From the NCBI GenBank assembly GCA_006226685.1, contig SBGG01000034.1:1-53131 (forward strand): a stretch of DNA of 53,131 nucleotides, written 5' to 3'. Positions 9,579 through 18,417 of the stretch are shown here, in pieces. The notes under the pieces are model-generated. The model was given only the letters and a program-made list of their open reading frames with translations. It did no database searches and was not told where the DNA came from. This DNA comes from Sphingomonadales bacterium (GTDB lineage: Bacteria > Pseudomonadota > Alphaproteobacteria > Sphingomonadales > Sphingomonadaceae). The first letter of the stretch is position 1. Every line of letters begins with the position of its first letter. A program made the translations under genes and the position numbers.

Positions 9579-10268
9579 ATGGCAGAACATACGATCAAGG
9601 CATTTGACGACGACATCAACCAGCTTCGCGGACTGGTCGCCGAAATGGGCGGCCGGGTCGAAACCGCGCTGGAAGAGGCAATGACCGCCCTCATCGAACA
9701 GGATGAGAAGCGCGCCGCCCGGGTGGTTGAGAACGACCAGCGCATCGACATGCTCGAAGCCGAAGTCGAAAAGCTGGTGATCCAGACCATCGCGCTGCGC
9801 GCGCCAATGGCAGACGACCTGCGCGAGGTGATCGCCGCACTGAAAATCGTCGGCGTGGTCGAACGCATTGGCGATTATGCGAAGAATATCGCCAAGCGCG
9901 TGCCCAAGATCGGCAATCACCGGATGATCGAGCCGATCTTGCTATTGCCTTCCATGGCCCAGATTGCGGGTGAAATGGTCGGCGACGCACTCAATGCTTT
10001 CGCCGCGCGCAACGCGATGCTGGCCGAAGCGGTGATCGCCCGCGACCATGTGGTCGACAGTTTTTACAACAGCATCTTCCGCACGCTCGTCACCTATATG
10101 GTCGAAAATCCGAAGACCGTGGGCGAATGCGCGCACCTGCTGTTCATTGCCAAAAATATCGAACGCATCGGCGACCATGCGACCAATGTCGCCGAGATGG
10201 TCTATTATGCCGCGACCGGCAATTACCTGCCTGAACGGGAACGCGGTGAAACCGAAATAGAGAGTTGA
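9579..10268 (+). CDS. phoU: Phosphate signalling regulator PhoU
   Basis: PhoU links the Pst transporter to PhoR and keeps the Pho response off when phosphate is plentiful. The 229-residue protein begins MAEHTIKAFDDDI, preceded by the ribosome-binding site CAGGAGG. An upstream in-frame ATG at 9507 would lie inside pstB and is rejected. The two repeated three-helix PhoU domains are recognisable, each with the acidic metal-binding signature: KIVGVVERIGDYAKNIAKR in the first and FIAKNIERIGDHATNVAEM in the second. It sits between pstB and phoB in the same transcription unit. Confidence 0.96.
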   Translation: MAEHTIKAFDDDINQLRGLVAEMGGRVETALEEAMTALIEQDEKRAARVVENDQRIDMLEAEVEKLVIQTIALRAPMADDLREVIAALKIVGVVERIGDYAKNIAKRVPKIGNHRMIEPILLLPSMAQIAGEMVGDALNAFAARNAMLAEAVIARDHVVDSFYNSIFRTLVTYMVENPKTVGECAHLLFIAKNIERIGDHATNVAEMVYYAATGNYLPERERGETEIES

Positions 10269-10281
10269 CCGGAGTAGTCAC

Positions 10282-10980
10282 ATGAGTCGTGCCCATATGT
10301 TGCTGGTGGAAGATGATGCCGCGCTGGCGGAACTTCTGATCTGGCATTTCCGTAAGGAAGATTTCGACGTTGCCCACACCGTTGACGGCGAAGAAGCGCT
10401 GATCCTCGCGCAGGAGCATACGCCGGACATCGTCCTGCTCGACTGGATGGTCGAAAGCCTGTCCGGCATCGAAGTCTGTCGTCGCCTGCGCCGCAACCCC
10501 AATACCGCCAATGTGCCGATCATCATGCTGACGGCGCGCGGCGAGGAAGAAGATCGGGTACGCGGCCTCGAAACCGGGGCGGACGATTATGTGACCAAGC
10601 CCTTCTCCCCGCGCGAACTGGTGGCGCGCGTCGGCGCCGTGCTTCGCCGCGTACGCCCGGCCCTGGCTGGCGAGACGCTGACCTTCGGCGACATTGAAAT
10701 GGACACGGTCGGCCACAAGGTGCGCCGCGCCGGCGATACGGTGCCGCTCGGCCCCACCGAATATCGGCTGCTCAAGCATTTTCTCGAGCATCCCGGCTGG
10801 GTCTTCTCGCGCGAACGGCTGCTCGACAGCGTCTGGGGCCGCGACAGCGATATAGAGCTGCGCACTGTGGACGTGCATATTCGCCGTCTGCGCAAGGCGA
10901 TCAACACCGGCGGTCGGCGCGATATCATCCGTACCGTGCGGTCGGCCGGCTATGCCCTCGATTCCGAGGCTGCAGCCTGA
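10282..10980 (+). CDS. phoB: Phosphate-regulon response regulator PhoB
   Basis: PhoB is the transcription factor that binds Pho boxes when phosphorylated by PhoR. The 232-residue protein has a receiver domain with acidic pair Asp11-Asp12, phospho-acceptor Asp54 (LLDWM), Thr84 and Lys106 (TKPFS). An OmpR-type winged helix follows at about 130-228, with PLGPTEYRLLKHFLEHPG and the recognition region RTVDVHIRRLRKAIN. phoU lies 13 bp upstream. Likely targets in this window are the pst genes and the porin at 11065-12465, both preceded by Pho boxes. A terminator hairpin follows the stop codon. Confidence 0.97.
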   Translation: MSRAHMLLVEDDAALAELLIWHFRKEDFDVAHTVDGEEALILAQEHTPDIVLLDWMVESLSGIEVCRRLRRNPNTANVPIIMLTARGEEEDRVRGLETGADDYVTKPFSPRELVARVGAVLRRVRPALAGETLTFGDIEMDTVGHKVRRAGDTVPLGPTEYRLLKHFLEHPGWVFSRERLLDSVWGRDSDIELRTVDVHIRRLRKAINTGGRRDIIRTVRSAGYALDSEAAA

Positions 10981-11004
10981 ACAAGCCACCCATTGTTTCC
11001 ATAT

Positions 11005-11043
11005 AAAAGGGAGCAGGACCGTTTGTCGGGCCGCTCCCTTTTT
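11005..11043 (+). terminator. Terminator between phoB and the convergent porin gene
   Basis: An inverted repeat AAGGGAGC (11007-11014) and GCTCCCTT (11033-11040) is preceded by four A and followed by T residues, so it could stop transcripts from both directions. It lies between the ends of phoB (plus) and the porin gene (minus). Confidence 0.85.
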
Positions 11044-11064
11044 CATTTCCGGTCAGACTTTTCC

Positions 11065-12465
11065 TCAATAGTCGAATTCGGCCCGCAACCCGACGACATC
11101 CACACCATAATCATTGCTGTTGCCCGCATAGAGCGGCACATCGCGATAATCGAGATGGGCATAGTTGAGGTTGAAACGCAGATAGTTGATCGGCGACCAG
11201 ACCAGCCCCCCGATATAACCTTTTTGCGTACCACCGCGAATATCCTGATCGCTGAGATCCAGATAATCATAACGCAGCGTCAACTGGACCGACCCGATCC
11301 CGCCCTTGTCCACGGGGTTTTTCGGGGGCGAGCGATCGAAAACGCCGTTTTTATATACGCGCGTATCTCCGGCAGTCAGATAATAGCCGACCTCGGCATA
11401 ACCACCGAAAAATGTCGGGTTGGCGCCACCGATACGATCGGCCGTCAGCCAGTGGGTCTCCGCCGCAGCATGCCAGCGGCCGCGTACTGCCGCAAATTCA
11501 AGCCCATAATGGGTCTCGCTATTCGCCACGAAAATGCCCGTATCCATGAAGCGCGTGTCGGTGGCATGAGAGAAGGGCCGCTGGCGATACCGCACTCCGG
11601 CGCTCGCTATACTGTTGAGATCACGCCAGTGGCCCGATGCGCCAAAGTGCAATTGCGTATTGCCTATTTTCGGCGCGAATACGATCCGTCCGTCAACGCC
11701 ATAGCTGTTAGTCTCATCACCATTGGTCGCGGAATGGGCGTTCACGTCATCCGCAAACAGGCCCGTCTGCACGATAAACGGCCCCTTTTGCCATTCCGCG
11801 GCGATGCCGAGACGACGTTCGAAATTGAACGCATCGGTAAAGGCCGCACGCTCCATCACCGTGCCGGTGGTGTCGCCTATCAGTTCGTCGAGCGACTGGA
11901 ACTGGTTCTGATTGCCCAGCCTCACGGTAAAGCGGTCCGACTTCCAGCTTATATAGCTATCGACGAGATCGACCTTGTTGTCCGAAAGCTCCACCTCCAG
12001 CTTATAGCCGAAATTGCCGGGCAGCGTGCCTTCCCCGCCCAGACGGAGACGGCGAACCTCTGTGGCCATCCCAAGCCCCTTGTCATCAATGCTGTCCGGC
12101 GCATCCACGAGGACGGAATCAAACTGCATCCGCCCCTTGGGCTTGAAGCTCCAGCCCCCCTGCCGGATCTGGGGAGCGCTTTTCCAGGCGACCTCCATTT
12201 TCGGGGTGGCAGGTGCGGCGGCGGGGACCGGGGCTGCTTCAGCTTGCTGCGCCGAAACCGGCGTTTGCGCCGGCACCTGAACTGCCGACGCGGCCTCCGC
12301 CTGCCCGACGCGGCTTTCCAATGCCTGCACCTGCGCGCGCAACGCCGCGATTTCCGCACGTAAGGCGGCAATATCCTCGGTGCTCAGGCTTTGTGCATGA
12401 ACGACGGGTGAGACACCCATGGCACCGGCAAGCAACGCCAAACGATATAGGGATCGGCACGACAA
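11065..12465 (-). CDS. OprO/OprP-type phosphate-selective porin
   Basis: This 466-residue protein is predicted to be an outer-membrane porin of the phosphate/polyphosphate-selective type (porin O/P family). It starts at a TTG (12465) with AAAGGA suitably placed upstream. A signal peptide of about 24 residues ends in VHA-Q. A short coiled coil (about 29-55, ALRAEIAALRAQVQALE) follows, which in this family trimerises in the periplasm, then an Ala/Pro-rich linker, then alternating beta-strands ending in a C-terminal aromatic (EFDY). Four consecutive Pho-box units lie upstream, and the gene sits tail-to-tail with phoB, so induction by phosphate limitation is expected. Ion selectivity is inferred from family and context rather than from a specific residue. 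Confidence 0.88.
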   Translation of the reverse strand: MSCRSLYRLALLAGAMGVSPVVHAQSLSTEDIAALRAEIAALRAQVQALESRVGQAEAASAVQVPAQTPVSAQQAEAAPVPAAAPATPKMEVAWKSAPQIRQGGWSFKPKGRMQFDSVLVDAPDSIDDKGLGMATEVRRLRLGGEGTLPGNFGYKLEVELSDNKVDLVDSYISWKSDRFTVRLGNQNQFQSLDELIGDTTGTVMERAAFTDAFNFERRLGIAAEWQKGPFIVQTGLFADDVNAHSATNGDETNSYGVDGRIVFAPKIGNTQLHFGASGHWRDLNSIASAGVRYRQRPFSHATDTRFMDTGIFVANSETHYGLEFAAVRGRWHAAAETHWLTADRIGGANPTFFGGYAEVGYYLTAGDTRVYKNGVFDRSPPKNPVDKGGIGSVQLTLRYDYLDLSDQDIRGGTQKGYIGGLVWSPINYLRFNLNYAHLDYRDVPLYAGNSNDYGVDVVGLRAEFDY

Positions 12466-12515
12466 GGGACTGGTCCTTTCACCTCAATGAAGTGTGACGC
12501 GGCTATTTCTATTTG

Positions 12516-12555
12516 ATGACATTTTAGTGACATTCATATTTCACTTTTATGTCAT
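12516..12555 (-). promoter_or_regulatory. Pho box upstream of the porin gene
   Basis: Read on the minus strand from 12555, four 7-bp half-sites recur every 11 bp: ATGACAT, GTGAAAT, ATGTCAC and ATGTCAT, with AT-rich 4-bp spacers. The first three correspond in order and spacing to the pstS box (CTGTCAT, GTGAAAC, TTGTCAC). The block lies 51 bp upstream of the porin start. The rest of the 12466-12756 gap is AT-rich promoter-like DNA with no gene. Confidence 0.88.
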
Positions 12556-12756
12556 TTCGCTACATCCTCGGCCTTCCTATCACAAAAATTCATAAATTGA
12601 CAAAAAGACATATAAAACAATATATTATAACCAAAAAGACAGCCCGTCATCATGCAAGGCGATCTCTTTTTCTGCCCGCAACGTCAGAATAATTTCGCAT
12701 TGTCATGACCAGCCTGTGACGAATGCTGGAAACATTTGAGAAAAATACTGGAAAAG

Positions 12757-13098
12757 TTATTTTTCGATCAGGCGCACAAGCTTCCGTTCAACCGGAGCCA
12801 GCACCCCGGCCAGTTCCTGTCCACGCTTCAGAACGGCTCCGGCTTCTCCGACCAGCGCCCACATACCCTGTCTGTGACGCAAGGCAGGGCGTTTTTCGAT
12901 ACGATATTCGGGGCGTTCCGTCGCCCGGCGGAACGCAGAAAAAATGGCGGCATCCCTATGAAAATCGATCGCATAATCGCGCCAGTGACCGGCCGCCACC
13001 ATGCGACCGTAAAGGTCCATGATGCGGGAAAGTTCCTGCCGTTCAAATCCGATCTGTCCCGGCTGCCGCGCCTGAGGAAACGGTGTAATATCGCCCAT
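12757..13098 (-). CDS. DUF2794 family protein
   Basis: This 113-residue protein matches the DUF2794 family, small proteins found in alphaproteobacteria whose function is not known. The diagnostic stretch is RQELSRIMDLYGRMVAAGHW followed by RDYAIDF, then FSAFRRATERPEYRIEKRP. No membrane helices or signal peptide are visible, so it is presumably cytoplasmic. The start at 13098 is chosen because the ATG overlaps the stop of the upstream acetyltransferase gene (TGATG), indicating translational coupling; an ATG three codons earlier is also possible. Coupling with serine acetyltransferase hints at a shared condition of expression but does not establish a role in cysteine synthesis. Confidence 0.85.
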   Translation of the reverse strand: MGDITPFPQARQPGQIGFERQELSRIMDLYGRMVAAGHWRDYAIDFHRDAAIFSAFRRATERPEYRIEKRPALRHRQGMWALVGEAGAVLKRGQELAGVLAPVERKLVRLIEK

Positions 13099-13811
13099 CA
13101 GGCGCAACCGCGCTCCTGCTCTTCCTTATCGGCACACTGCGCCACCCGTTCGCCATGCTCGGCAGAAAGCTCATCCAGTTCGCGGTGCATCCGCTCCACT
13201 TCACGTTGCAGCGATTCCAGCTTCTGCGTCATCGGGTCGAGCGCATCCTTGCATGGCGTACCATAGGGCACGAAATCGCGCTGATAGGCGGTAACATCGA
13301 CCAGCATCTGACGTGCGGGAATGCCAACCATGGTAGCCCCCTCGGGCACATCCTTGGTCACCACCGCATTGGCGCCGATACGCGCACGCGGCCCGACGAT
13401 AATCGGTCCCAGCACCTGCGCACCCGAACCGATGATCGCACCATCCATGATGGTCGGGTGACGTTTACCACCGATACCGTTCGCCGGGTCCGTGCCACCC
13501 AGCGTCACATTCTGATAAATGGTGACATCATCGCCGATTTGCGCCGTTTCGCCGATGATGACGAAACCATGATCGATGAACAGACGGCGACCAATCCTGG
13601 CGCCGGGATGGATGTCGTTGCCGGTCAGGAAACGGGCAAAATGGTTAACGAACCGGGCAAGAAAATAAAGATGCGCGCGGAACAGCGCATGGGCCAGCCG
13701 GTGCCAGGCGACCGACCAGACGCCAGGATACAGCAATATCTCCATACGAGATCGCGGCGCGGGATCACGCGCCTTGATGGAATCGAGATAAGCTATAAGC
13801 GCGCCAAACAT
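13098..13811 (-). CDS. cysE: Serine O-acetyltransferase (CysE/EpsC type)
   Basis: This enzyme acetylates L-serine with acetyl-CoA, the committed step of cysteine synthesis. The 237-residue protein begins MFGALIAYLDSIKARDPAP, an N-terminus typical of the EpsC/CysE short form that lacks part of the long helical N-domain. The left-handed beta-helix core includes DIHPGARIGRRLFIDHG, where His-Pro and Asp-His mark the catalytic pair, then YQNVTLGGT and GPIIVGPRARIGANAVV. The C-terminal tail from about residue 195 is long and charged and may form a coiled coil. An ATG two codons upstream (13817) is possible, but the AGAGGGG ribosome-binding site is better placed for 13811. The gene is coupled to the DUF2794 gene downstream. 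Confidence 0.92.
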   Translation of the reverse strand: MFGALIAYLDSIKARDPAPRSRMEILLYPGVWSVAWHRLAHALFRAHLYFLARFVNHFARFLTGNDIHPGARIGRRLFIDHGFVIIGETAQIGDDVTIYQNVTLGGTDPANGIGGKRHPTIMDGAIIGSGAQVLGPIIVGPRARIGANAVVTKDVPEGATMVGIPARQMLVDVTAYQRDFVPYGTPCKDALDPMTQKLESLQREVERMHRELDELSAEHGERVAQCADKEEQERGCA

Positions 13812-13915
13812 GGCCATACCCCTCTGGTTCTGCGCTCCATATAAGCTGCGTCGGGCATTATTTCAAATGTTGTACCAACAGGCCGATGCCGGCAACTCCG
13901 CTGACATCTCAACTG

Positions 13916-14701
13916 TCATTCGGCTGGCTTATACCCATAGGCTTCATGGGCGAGCTTCACCACTTCGGGATCGGCATCGGGCATTTCCATCGGCACCAGC
14001 TTTTCCAGCCGCTCGACAATCGCCGTCAGCGCCGCAATACGTCCGCTCTTGCGATCATTGCCGTCGATCACCGTCCAGGGCGCCCAGCGCGTATCGGTGC
14101 GATGGAACATCTCCTGCATCGCCCCCAGATATTCCTCGCGCTTGTTGCGGTTACGATAATCCTCCGTACCCGTTTTCCAGCGCTTCCACGGCGAATCGAT
14201 CCGCTGGGCAAGCTGGCGATCCTGCTCTTCCTGCGTCACATGGATGAACATCTTGATGAAATTGGTGCCGGTATCGATCTGCTGCGCCTCGAACTCGTTG
14301 ATTTCATCATAGGCGCGCTTCCACTCGGCATGGCTGCAAAAGCCCTCGACACGCTCCACCAATACGCGACCATACCAGCTGCGATCGAAAATGCCGATAT
14401 TCTGCCCGGCGGGCAGACGCCGCCAGAAACGCCAGAGGAAATGGCGATCCTTTTCCTCCTCCGTTGGCGCAGAAATCGGCCAGACCTGATAATAGCGCGG
14501 ATCGAGCGAGGCCGTCAGGCGTTTGATAATCCCACCCTTGCCGGCGGCATCCCACCCTTCGAACGCAATGACGCTGCGGCGGTCATGAACGATATGCGCG
14601 ACCTGCACACGCTCCATGCGCTGCTGCAACTTGCGTAGTTCCCGGTCATAATCGCCCTGAAACTTTTCGCCCTTTTCATAATCGGAAAGCTTGATCGTCA
14701 T
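13916..14701 (-). CDS. ppk2: Polyphosphate kinase 2 family protein (PPK2)
   Basis: PPK2 enzymes transfer phosphate between polyphosphate and nucleotides, usually regenerating nucleoside di- or triphosphates from polyphosphate. The 261-residue single-domain protein has the Walker A-like motif FEGWDAAGKGG (47-57), the Walker B-like FDRSWYGR (105-112) and the lid region around KRWKTGTEDY. Length and a single domain fit classes I or III; class II has tandem domains in some members. The class and the nucleotide preferred cannot be fixed by eye. It lies between the phosphate-uptake locus and the ppk1-ppx pair, so polyphosphate made by PPK1 could be used by this enzyme. Confidence 0.93.
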   Translation of the reverse strand: MTIKLSDYEKGEKFQGDYDRELRKLQQRMERVQVAHIVHDRRSVIAFEGWDAAGKGGIIKRLTASLDPRYYQVWPISAPTEEEKDRHFLWRFWRRLPAGQNIGIFDRSWYGRVLVERVEGFCSHAEWKRAYDEINEFEAQQIDTGTNFIKMFIHVTQEEQDRQLAQRIDSPWKRWKTGTEDYRNRNKREEYLGAMQEMFHRTDTRWAPWTVIDGNDRKSGRIAALTAIVERLEKLVPMEMPDADPEVVKLAHEAYGYKPAE

Positions 14702-14822
14702 GGCCTGATCTTATCGCTGCCTGCCCAAAACTGTCGAGCCTGCAAAGCCATCGAAAACGCCCCAAACAGGCACAGATTGACCGCCGCAGAGCGATAAGTG
14801 TCGCTCCACGGCATTATCTCCT

Positions 14823-16604
14823 TCACCCCTTCGGGGATTCCACGACACGGATATGCAGTTCGCGAAGCTGCTTGAGGCTGGCCTCGTTCGGCGCCCCCAT
14901 CAACAGATCCTCGGCGCGCTGGTTCATCGGGAACAACGTGATCTCACGTAGATTCTGCGCTCCGCAGAGCAGCATCACAATACGATCGACGCCTGCGGCC
15001 ATGCCGCCATGGGGCGGCGCGCCATATTGGAACGCACGATAGAGGCCGCCAAAGCGTTCCTCAACATCCTTCTGGCTGAGCCCTACCAGTTCGAACGCCT
15101 TCACCATCAGCTCTGGATGCTGATTACGGATCGAACCCGAGGCGATTTCATAGCCATTGCAGACAAGGTCATATTGATAGGCCTTGATGGTCAGTGGCTC
15201 CTGACCGTTCAACGCCTCCAGACCGCCCTGCGGCATCGAGAAAGGGTTATGCGCGAAGTCGAGCTTCTTCTCGTCTTCGTCATATTCATAGAAGGGGAAA
15301 TCGACGATCCAGGCCAGTTCGAACCGATCCTTGTCGATAAGGTCGAGCTGTTCGCCGACACGAATCCGGGCAAGCCCCGCCAGCTTCGCCGCCTGATCGG
15401 CCTTGCCCGCGGCGAAGAAGACGCCATCATTGGCTCCAAGTCCCAGCGCCTCGATCAGCTTGGCCGTGCGTTCTTCGCCATGATTCTTGGCGATCGGGCC
15501 ACCGGGCACACCATCCTTGATGTTAATATAACCAAGGCCCGAATAGCCCTCGCTCCGCGCCCAGTTGTTCATGTCGTCAAAAAATTTCCGGCTGCCCGCG
15601 CCCGCACCGGGGGCCGGAATCGCACGGATCACGCTGCCGCTTTCGACCAGCGAGGCAAAAATGCCGAAGCCGCTGCCTTCGAAATGCGCGGTCACATCCT
15701 GAATGATGATGGGGTTGCGCAGGTCCGGCTTGTCCGACCCATATTTAAGGATCGCCTCATCGTAGGGAATGCGCGGGAAGCTGCCCGAGGGCGTCACATA
15801 TTTACCCTCGGCAAAGGCTTCGAACACGCCCGCCATCACGGGTTCCATCGTTTCCCACACATCTTCCTGCGTGACGAAGCTCATTTCCAGGTCGAGCTGG
15901 TAGAATTCGCCGGGCAGACGGTCTGCACGCGGATCTTCATCGCGGAAACAGGGCGCGATCTGGAAATAGCGGTCGAAACCCGCGACCATCAGAAGCTGCT
16001 TATATTGCTGCGGCGCCTGCGGCAGCGCGTAGAATTTGCCCTCGTGAATACGGCTGGGCACGAGGAAGTCGCGCGCGCCTTCAGGGCTGGATGCGGTCAG
16101 GATCGGCGTCGAATATTCGGTAAAGCCCACGCCTTCCATACGGCGCCGCATGTCGGAAATGATCTTCGTGCGCTTGACGATATTGGCGTGCAGCGTCTCG
16201 CGACGCAGATCGAGGAAGCGATAACGCAGGCGAATATCTTCCGGGTATTCCTGCTCGCCCGCAACCGGCAGCGGCAGGTCGGCGGCGGCGGAAAGAACGG
16301 CGGCATCCTCGGCACGAATTTCGATCCCGCCGGTTTCGAGATTGGGGTTCACGGCCTCGGCCGCGCGCGCCACGACCTTGCCCGTCACCGTCACCACGCT
16401 CTCGGCGCGCAGCGATTCGATCACTTTGAAGACCGGACCGTCAACCTCTGTGACGATCTGCACCATGCCGTAATGATCGCGCAGGTCAATGAAGACCAGA
16501 TCGCCGTGATCGCGCTTGCGATGGACCCAGCCCGACACGCGAACCGTTTCGCCGACATGGGAAGGACGCAGCTGGGCGCAGTTATGGGTACGATAGGCGT
16601 GCAT
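14823..16604 (-). CDS. aspS: Aspartyl-tRNA synthetase
   Basis: AspRS charges tRNA-Asp with aspartate. The 593-residue protein is a bacterial-type class IIb synthetase. It has an N-terminal OB-fold anticodon-binding domain ([19 protein letters not shown], about 25-43), the catalytic core with motif 2 [11 protein letters not shown], an inserted GAD domain (about 290-420) typical of the bacterial enzyme, and motif 3 with GVDRIVMLL near the C-terminus. The start at 16604 (MHAYRTHNC) fits family N-termini; sixteen extra upstream codons are open but dissimilar. Many alphaproteobacteria lack AsnRS and use a non-discriminating AspRS with GatCAB, which cannot be decided here. It is divergent from rnd across about 130 bp. 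Confidence 0.97.
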   Translation of the reverse strand: MHAYRTHNCAQLRPSHVGETVRVSGWVHRKRDHGDLVFIDLRDHYGMVQIVTEVDGPVFKVIESLRAESVVTVTGKVVARAAEAVNPNLETGGIEIRAEDAAVLSAAADLPLPVAGEQEYPEDIRLRYRFLDLRRETLHANIVKRTKIISDMRRRMEGVGFTEYSTPILTASSPEGARDFLVPSRIHEGKFYALPQAPQQYKQLLMVAGFDRYFQIAPCFRDEDPRADRLPGEFYQLDLEMSFVTQEDVWETMEPVMAGVFEAFAEGKYVTPSGSFPRIPYDEAILKYGSDKPDLRNPIIIQDVTAHFEGSGFGIFASLVESGSVIRAIPAPGAGAGSRKFFDDMNNWARSEGYSGLGYINIKDGVPGGPIAKNHGEERTAKLIEALGLGANDGVFFAAGKADQAAKLAGLARIRVGEQLDLIDKDRFELAWIVDFPFYEYDEDEKKLDFAHNPFSMPQGGLEALNGQEPLTIKAYQYDLVCNGYEIASGSIRNQHPELMVKAFELVGLSQKDVEERFGGLYRAFQYGAPPHGGMAAGVDRIVMLLCGAQNLREITLFPMNQRAEDLLMGAPNEASLKQLRELHIRVVESPKG

Positions 16605-16733
16605 GGATCGTTTCTCTCGGACGCGTTTCTTGGAAATGACAAACTGTTTCAATCAGGCTATGGCCGCACTTCACCCGTTCTTCACGGGGAAGCCCTGCCT
16701 CACGCGCCTGCCCATAATGTGATCGACCGACAT

Positions 16734-17921
16734 ATGCAAATTCATCCGCTGATTACCGACAGCAAAGACCTGGCCCAGTTGTGCGAACGGCTCGCCCGCT
16801 CCCCCTGGGTGGCGATCGACACCGAATTCATGCGAGAGAACACCTATTGGCCTGACCTGTGCCTCGTTCAGATCGCCGACGCGCAGGAAGCCGCCGCGAT
16901 CGACCCCAAGGCACCGGGACTGGACATCTCCCCTCTGCTTGACCTGATGGTCCACAATGAAGAGGTCTTGAAGGTTTTCCATGCGGGTGGGCAGGATCTG
17001 GAAATCATCTACAACCTGACCGGCAAGACCCCTTTTCCGCTGTTCGATACCCAGATCGCGGCGATGGCGCTGGGGCTGGGCGAACAGATCGGCTATGGCA
17101 ATCTGGTCGATGCGTGGATGGGGATCAGCCTCGACAAGGGCGCGCGTTTCACCGACTGGGGCCGCCGTCCGCTCGACAAGCGCCAGATCGACTATGCGAT
17201 CGGCGACGTCACCTATCTGATCCAGATTTTCCCGAAAATGCTGGATCGGCTGCGGAGTACCGGACGGGGCGACTGGCTGGATCAGGAAATGGAACGCCTC
17301 GCCGACGCCACCAATTATGAGAACAAGCCCGAAGACGCCTGGCGACGGGTACGCATTTCGAGCAAGAAGCCGGAGGTGCTGGGCCGCCTGCGGGCGCTTG
17401 CCGCATGGCGCGAACAGGAAGCACGCGACAAGAACATGCCGCGTGGGCGAATCGTCAAGGATGAAACCCTCGCCGACCTCGCTTCCCACCCGCCCCGGTC
17501 GCAGGAGGATCTCTCCAAGGTGCGCGGCCTTTCGGGGGCCTGGAAATCCAATGACATCGGCAGCCGCCTGATAAAGGCGCTGGCCGGTGCGCGCCCGCTG
17601 ACGCGGGACGAAATGCCGGAACGCGACCCGCGCCGCCCCGGACTCGGCAAGGACGGCGCACTGGTCGCTGACCTCTTGAAGCTGCTGCTGAAGATAAGGG
17701 CGAAGGAAATCGACGTCGCGCCACGTCTGGTCGCACGCAGCGACGATCTGGAAATGCTCGCGGCGGGCGTACGCGAAGGCCTGCCCATATTGCAGGGCTG
17801 GCGCTATGAACAATTCGGTCATGATGCGCTCGCCCTGGTGGAAGGTCGGCTTGCCTTCGCTGTGGTTGATGGCCGGTTGCAGATGACCCGCGCGAAGGAG
17901 GTGAAGGAGGTGAAGTCATGA
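16734..17921 (+). CDS. rnd: Ribonuclease D
   Basis: RNase D is a 3'-to-5' exoribonuclease that trims tRNA precursors and other structured RNAs. The 395-residue protein has the DEDD exonuclease domain: motif I is AIDTEFMRENTYWP (Asp and Glu near 19-21), motif II includes FHAGGQDLEI, and motif III is the DYAIGDVTYL region with Tyr and Asp. An HRDC domain follows at about 205-290 (LGRLRALAAWREQEARDKNM). The chosen ATG gives the conserved N-terminus MQIHPLITDS. The same frame stays open for more than 1.7 kb upstream, but that stretch is antisense to aspS and not part of the gene. The stop overlaps the next start (ATGA). Confidence 0.95.
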   Translation: MQIHPLITDSKDLAQLCERLARSPWVAIDTEFMRENTYWPDLCLVQIADAQEAAAIDPKAPGLDISPLLDLMVHNEEVLKVFHAGGQDLEIIYNLTGKTPFPLFDTQIAAMALGLGEQIGYGNLVDAWMGISLDKGARFTDWGRRPLDKRQIDYAIGDVTYLIQIFPKMLDRLRSTGRGDWLDQEMERLADATNYENKPEDAWRRVRISSKKPEVLGRLRALAAWREQEARDKNMPRGRIVKDETLADLASHPPRSQEDLSKVRGLSGAWKSNDIGSRLIKALAGARPLTRDEMPERDPRRPGLGKDGALVADLLKLLLKIRAKEIDVAPRLVARSDDLEMLAAGVREGLPILQGWRYEQFGHDALALVEGRLAFAVVDGRLQMTRAKEVKEVKS

Positions 17922-18247
17922 AACTGCCTGTCACTACCGTTTCTCTTACCCTCGGCATCGTCTGCGGCGGTTGCACCGCCACACCCGAAACGGCTTCGTC
18001 CGGACCAGAGACATCGACCGCAACGCCGCCTTCTGCCCCACCCTCGCCCTGCAAAGCCGACGCCCTCGATTCCTTTATCGGGCAAAAGGCAACGGAAGAA
18101 ACCGGTGCAAAGATTCTCGCCGCATCCGGTGCCCGAACGCTGCGCTGGGCGGGCCCTGGCATGGCCGTGACCATGGATTATCGTTTCGACCGCGTGACCG
18201 TCAGCTATGATCAGGACATGGTGATAGAACGAGCGTCTTGCGGATAG
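17918..18247 (+). CDS. I78-type peptidase inhibitor family protein, probable lipoprotein
   Basis: This 109-residue protein has a short hydrophobic signal and a Cys at position 19 (VCGGC), resembling a lipobox although the -3 residue is unusual. A Thr/Ser/Pro-rich linker follows up to about residue 43. The C-terminal domain matches the peptidase inhibitor I78 pattern: a Cys, then DALDSFIGQKAT, an SGARTLRW segment, PGMAVTMDYRFDRVTVSYD and a terminal CG, with the two Cys probably bridged. Members may inhibit serine proteases in the periplasm, though most are untested. The ATG overlaps the rnd stop by four bases, so it is translated from the rnd transcript even though the two functions seem unrelated. 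Confidence 0.8.
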   Translation: MKLPVTTVSLTLGIVCGGCTATPETASSGPETSTATPPSAPPSPCKADALDSFIGQKATEETGAKILAASGARTLRWAGPGMAVTMDYRFDRVTVSYDQDMVIERASCG

Positions 18248-18287
18248 ACCTTACGCGCACCGGGTAATTCGGGATCAGATGACACCA

Positions 18288-18311
18288 TTTGACCGGCACC
18301 ATCCGGTCAAA
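18288..18311. repeat. Perfect inverted repeat between convergent genes
   Basis: TTTGACCGG and CCGGTCAAA flank a six-base loop between the ends of the I78 gene (plus) and ppx (minus). No T-tract follows on the plus strand (it is followed by A), and on the minus strand the T-run precedes the stem, so it is not a textbook intrinsic terminator. The rest of 18248-18417 shows nothing. Confidence 0.6.
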
Positions 18312-18417
18312 AAACCACTGAGCGCGCCGGGCTACATCTGACACAGATTGCTCGCTCTGGATTTGGCCTCATATCCTTTCAAACGCAAAATCGGATCCCA
18401 CCCTTGCGCATGACGCT

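Noticed and set aside
10993..12363. Plus-strand open frame of 456 codons over the porin gene
   Set aside because: The minus strand encodes a porin with signal peptide, RBS and Pho box; the plus frame has none of these.
15009..16733. Very long 5' extension of the rnd reading frame
   Set aside because: It is antisense to aspS; RNase D similarity begins only at 16734.
18288..18311. Hairpin as a rho-independent terminator for rnd/I78 or ppx
   Set aside because: No T-tract follows the stem on either strand; kept only as an inverted repeat.
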